DNA of 6,610 nt from JBBRHH01 sp038222915 (GTDB lineage Bacteria > Planctomycetota > Phycisphaerae > Tepidisphaerales > Tepidisphaeraceae). Position 1 is the first letter of the stretch, and every line of letters begins with the position of its first letter. Below the pieces are notes generated by a model. That model did no database searches. It saw only the letters and a program-made list of their open reading frames with translations, and had not been told where the DNA came from. The translations under genes were made by a program, and so were the position numbers. The DNA lies in assembly GCA_038222915.1 (NCBI GenBank), contig JBBRHH010000356.1, positions 1 to 6,610 of the forward strand, given 5' to 3'. Positions 5,569 to 6,610 of the stretch are shown piece after piece.

Positions 5569-6610
5569 TCACACGTCGAAATATTTGGCCTGCGGATGGT
5601 GGACTACGAGCGCATCCGTCGATTGCTCGGGGACTAGCATGTAGTTTTCGCTCAGGGCTACTTCGATGTCGCCTGGGCCTAGGAGGTCGACGATCTTGGC
5701 GCGGTCTTCGAGGTTGGGGCAGGCGGGGTAGCCGAAGCTGTAGCGGCTGCCTCGGTATTTTTGTTGGAAGAGTTTTCGGACGCTGGAGTCGTCTTCGCTT
5801 CCGAAGCCCAGTTCCTGGCGCATGCGTTTGTGCCAGAATTCGGCGAGGCCTTCGGCGGATTCGACGCCGAAGCCGTGGAGGTAGAGGTAGTCTTGGTATT
5901 TGTTGGCGGCTCGGAGTTCTTCGGCGAGTTCGGTGGCGCGGTCGCCCACTGTTACGAGCTGGATGCCGAGGACGTCGAACTGGCCGCTGTCGACGGAGCG
6001 GTAGAAGTCGGAGATGCAAAGGCGGCGGCGGCCTTCCTGCCTTGGGAAGGTGAAACGCATGCGCTCGCGCGGTTTGCCGCAGGGTTCGGTGCGCGAAGGG
6101 TGCGCGCCGCAGGTGCAGCCCATGAATTCTTCGGTGTGATATACGATCAGGTCATCGCCCTGTCGTTGGACGGGGAAGTAACCATAGACGACCTTGGGCG
6201 TGATGAAGCCTTCGGCGATGGCGCGGCGCTGGAGTTCTTCGAAGACGGGGCGGGCTTTTTCTTCGGTGGATCGCTCGAATTCTTCTTCGGTGAGCTTGCC
6301 CTTGTTGTAGCCCCACTGGCCTCGGAAGAGGGCGAGCTCGTTGATGAACGGGAAGATGTGGCCGAGGGGGATGTCTTTCACCACGCGGCGGCCCCAGAAC
6401 GGAGGGACGGGGACGGGGTTATCAGCGGCGATTTTTGCGATGTCGGCCGCGTCGGCGTTGCTGGGTTTGACGGCGTTGGCGCGCAGCTCTTTCCTGCGTT
6501 TGGTGCGTTCGCGCTGGTCGGTGGTCATGGTGGCGACTGCGCCGCCGGCGATCTGGTCCATGACATGGAGGCCGTCGAAGGCGTCCTTGCAGTAGAGGAG
6601 CGGGCCTTTG
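5569..6610 (-). CDS. metH: Methionine synthase, B12-dependent: C-terminal part with AdoMet activation domain (5' end outside window)
   Basis: MetH transfers a methyl group from methyltetrahydrofolate to homocysteine via cobalamin, in the cytoplasm. The 346 visible residues have no start: the frame stays open to the right edge, and its first residues (LYCKDAFDGLHVMD) match the end of the cobalamin-binding domain. The ATG at 6561 is therefore internal. A linker rich in charged residues and Pro follows, then the reactivation domain. Numbering from that ATG, its marks are VVYGYFPVQRQGDDLIVY (124-141), FPRQ (172-175), SDFYRSVDSG (184-193), YQDYLYLHG (222-230), YRGSRYSFGYPACP (269-282) and SENYMLVPEQSTDALVVHHP (304-323). 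Arg273 of the R-x3-GYPACP motif corresponds to the AdoMet-binding Arg of the E. coli enzyme. A Cys-rich insertion, C149-x-C151-x2-H154-x6-C161, lies where better-known enzymes have a short loop. This domain binds AdoMet for reductive remethylation of oxidised cobalamin. Confidence 0.95.
   Translation of the reverse strand, partial: KGPLLYCKDAFDGLHVMDQIAGGAVATMTTDQRERTKRRKELRANAVKPSNADAADIAKIAADNPVPVPPFWGRRVVKDIPLGHIFPFINELALFRGQWGYNKGKLTEEEFERSTEEKARPVFEELQRRAIAEGFITPKVVYGYFPVQRQGDDLIVYHTEEFMGCTCGAHPSRTEPCGKPRERMRFTFPRQEGRRRLCISDFYRSVDSGQFDVLGIQLVTVGDRATELAEELRAANKYQDYLYLHGFGVESAEGLAEFWHKRMRQELGFGSEDDSSVRKLFQQKYRGSRYSFGYPACPNLEDRAKIVDLLGPGDIEVALSENYMLVPEQSTDALVVHHPQAKYFDV

Noticed and set aside
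6559..6561. ATG at 6561 as the start of a free-standing MetH activation-domain protein
   Set aside because: The frame is open to the window edge, and the residues before the ATG match the end of the cobalamin-binding domain, so the ATG is internal to a longer gene.

Overview
The window looks like chromosomal DNA from a GC-rich bacterium of the Planctomycetota, most likely a Phycisphaerae-like lineage. The evidence is a pseudopilin with the H-X9-DG signature, a secreted ThuA-domain protein, a small one-helix membrane protein and a BFD-type [2Fe-2S] protein, all of kinds I associate with that phylum. Most genes have Shine-Dalgarno sites of the AGGA/GGAG type. This taxonomic call rests on gene content only.

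Layout. Positions 35-1433 carry two minus-strand genes: an 85-residue orphan protein and a tRNA-dihydrouridine synthase. A 187-base divergent intergenic region (1434-1620) holds short repeats that look like remnants of dispersed elements. Four plus-strand genes follow (1621-4350): a secreted ThuA-like protein, a small secreted coiled-coil protein, a type II secretion/type IV pilus-like pseudopilin with the H-X9-DG motif, and a one-helix membrane protein of unknown function. Seven bases separate the last of these from a convergent minus-strand block (4358-6610). That block, read in transcription order, is the C-terminal part of B12-dependent methionine synthase (metH, running off the right edge), a BFD-like [2Fe-2S] protein and a sugar phosphate isomerase/epimerase-type TIM barrel.

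How the genes may work together. The pseudopilin and the membrane protein are 39 bases apart and probably form an envelope-associated pair. The coiled-coil protein upstream is also exported, but it is separated from the pseudopilin by 110 bases carrying a possible promoter and dyad. In the right-hand block the [2Fe-2S] protein follows metH by 66 bases and precedes the isomerase by 20. It has its own perfect TATAAT element only 6 bases before its ATG and no Shine-Dalgarno site, so it may be translated from a leaderless mRNA. A link between this ferredoxin-like protein and reductive reactivation of MetH is possible but is only a hypothesis.

The plus strand is G-rich over C in genes of both orientations, so the two gene orientations differ strongly in synonymous codon choice. 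I saw no CRISPR array, tRNA, rRNA, intact insertion sequence or recognisable defence system. No clear new multi-gene system is visible. The best leads are the Cys-rich insertion in the MetH activation domain, the leaderless BFD gene next to metH, and the pseudopilin/membrane-protein pair.
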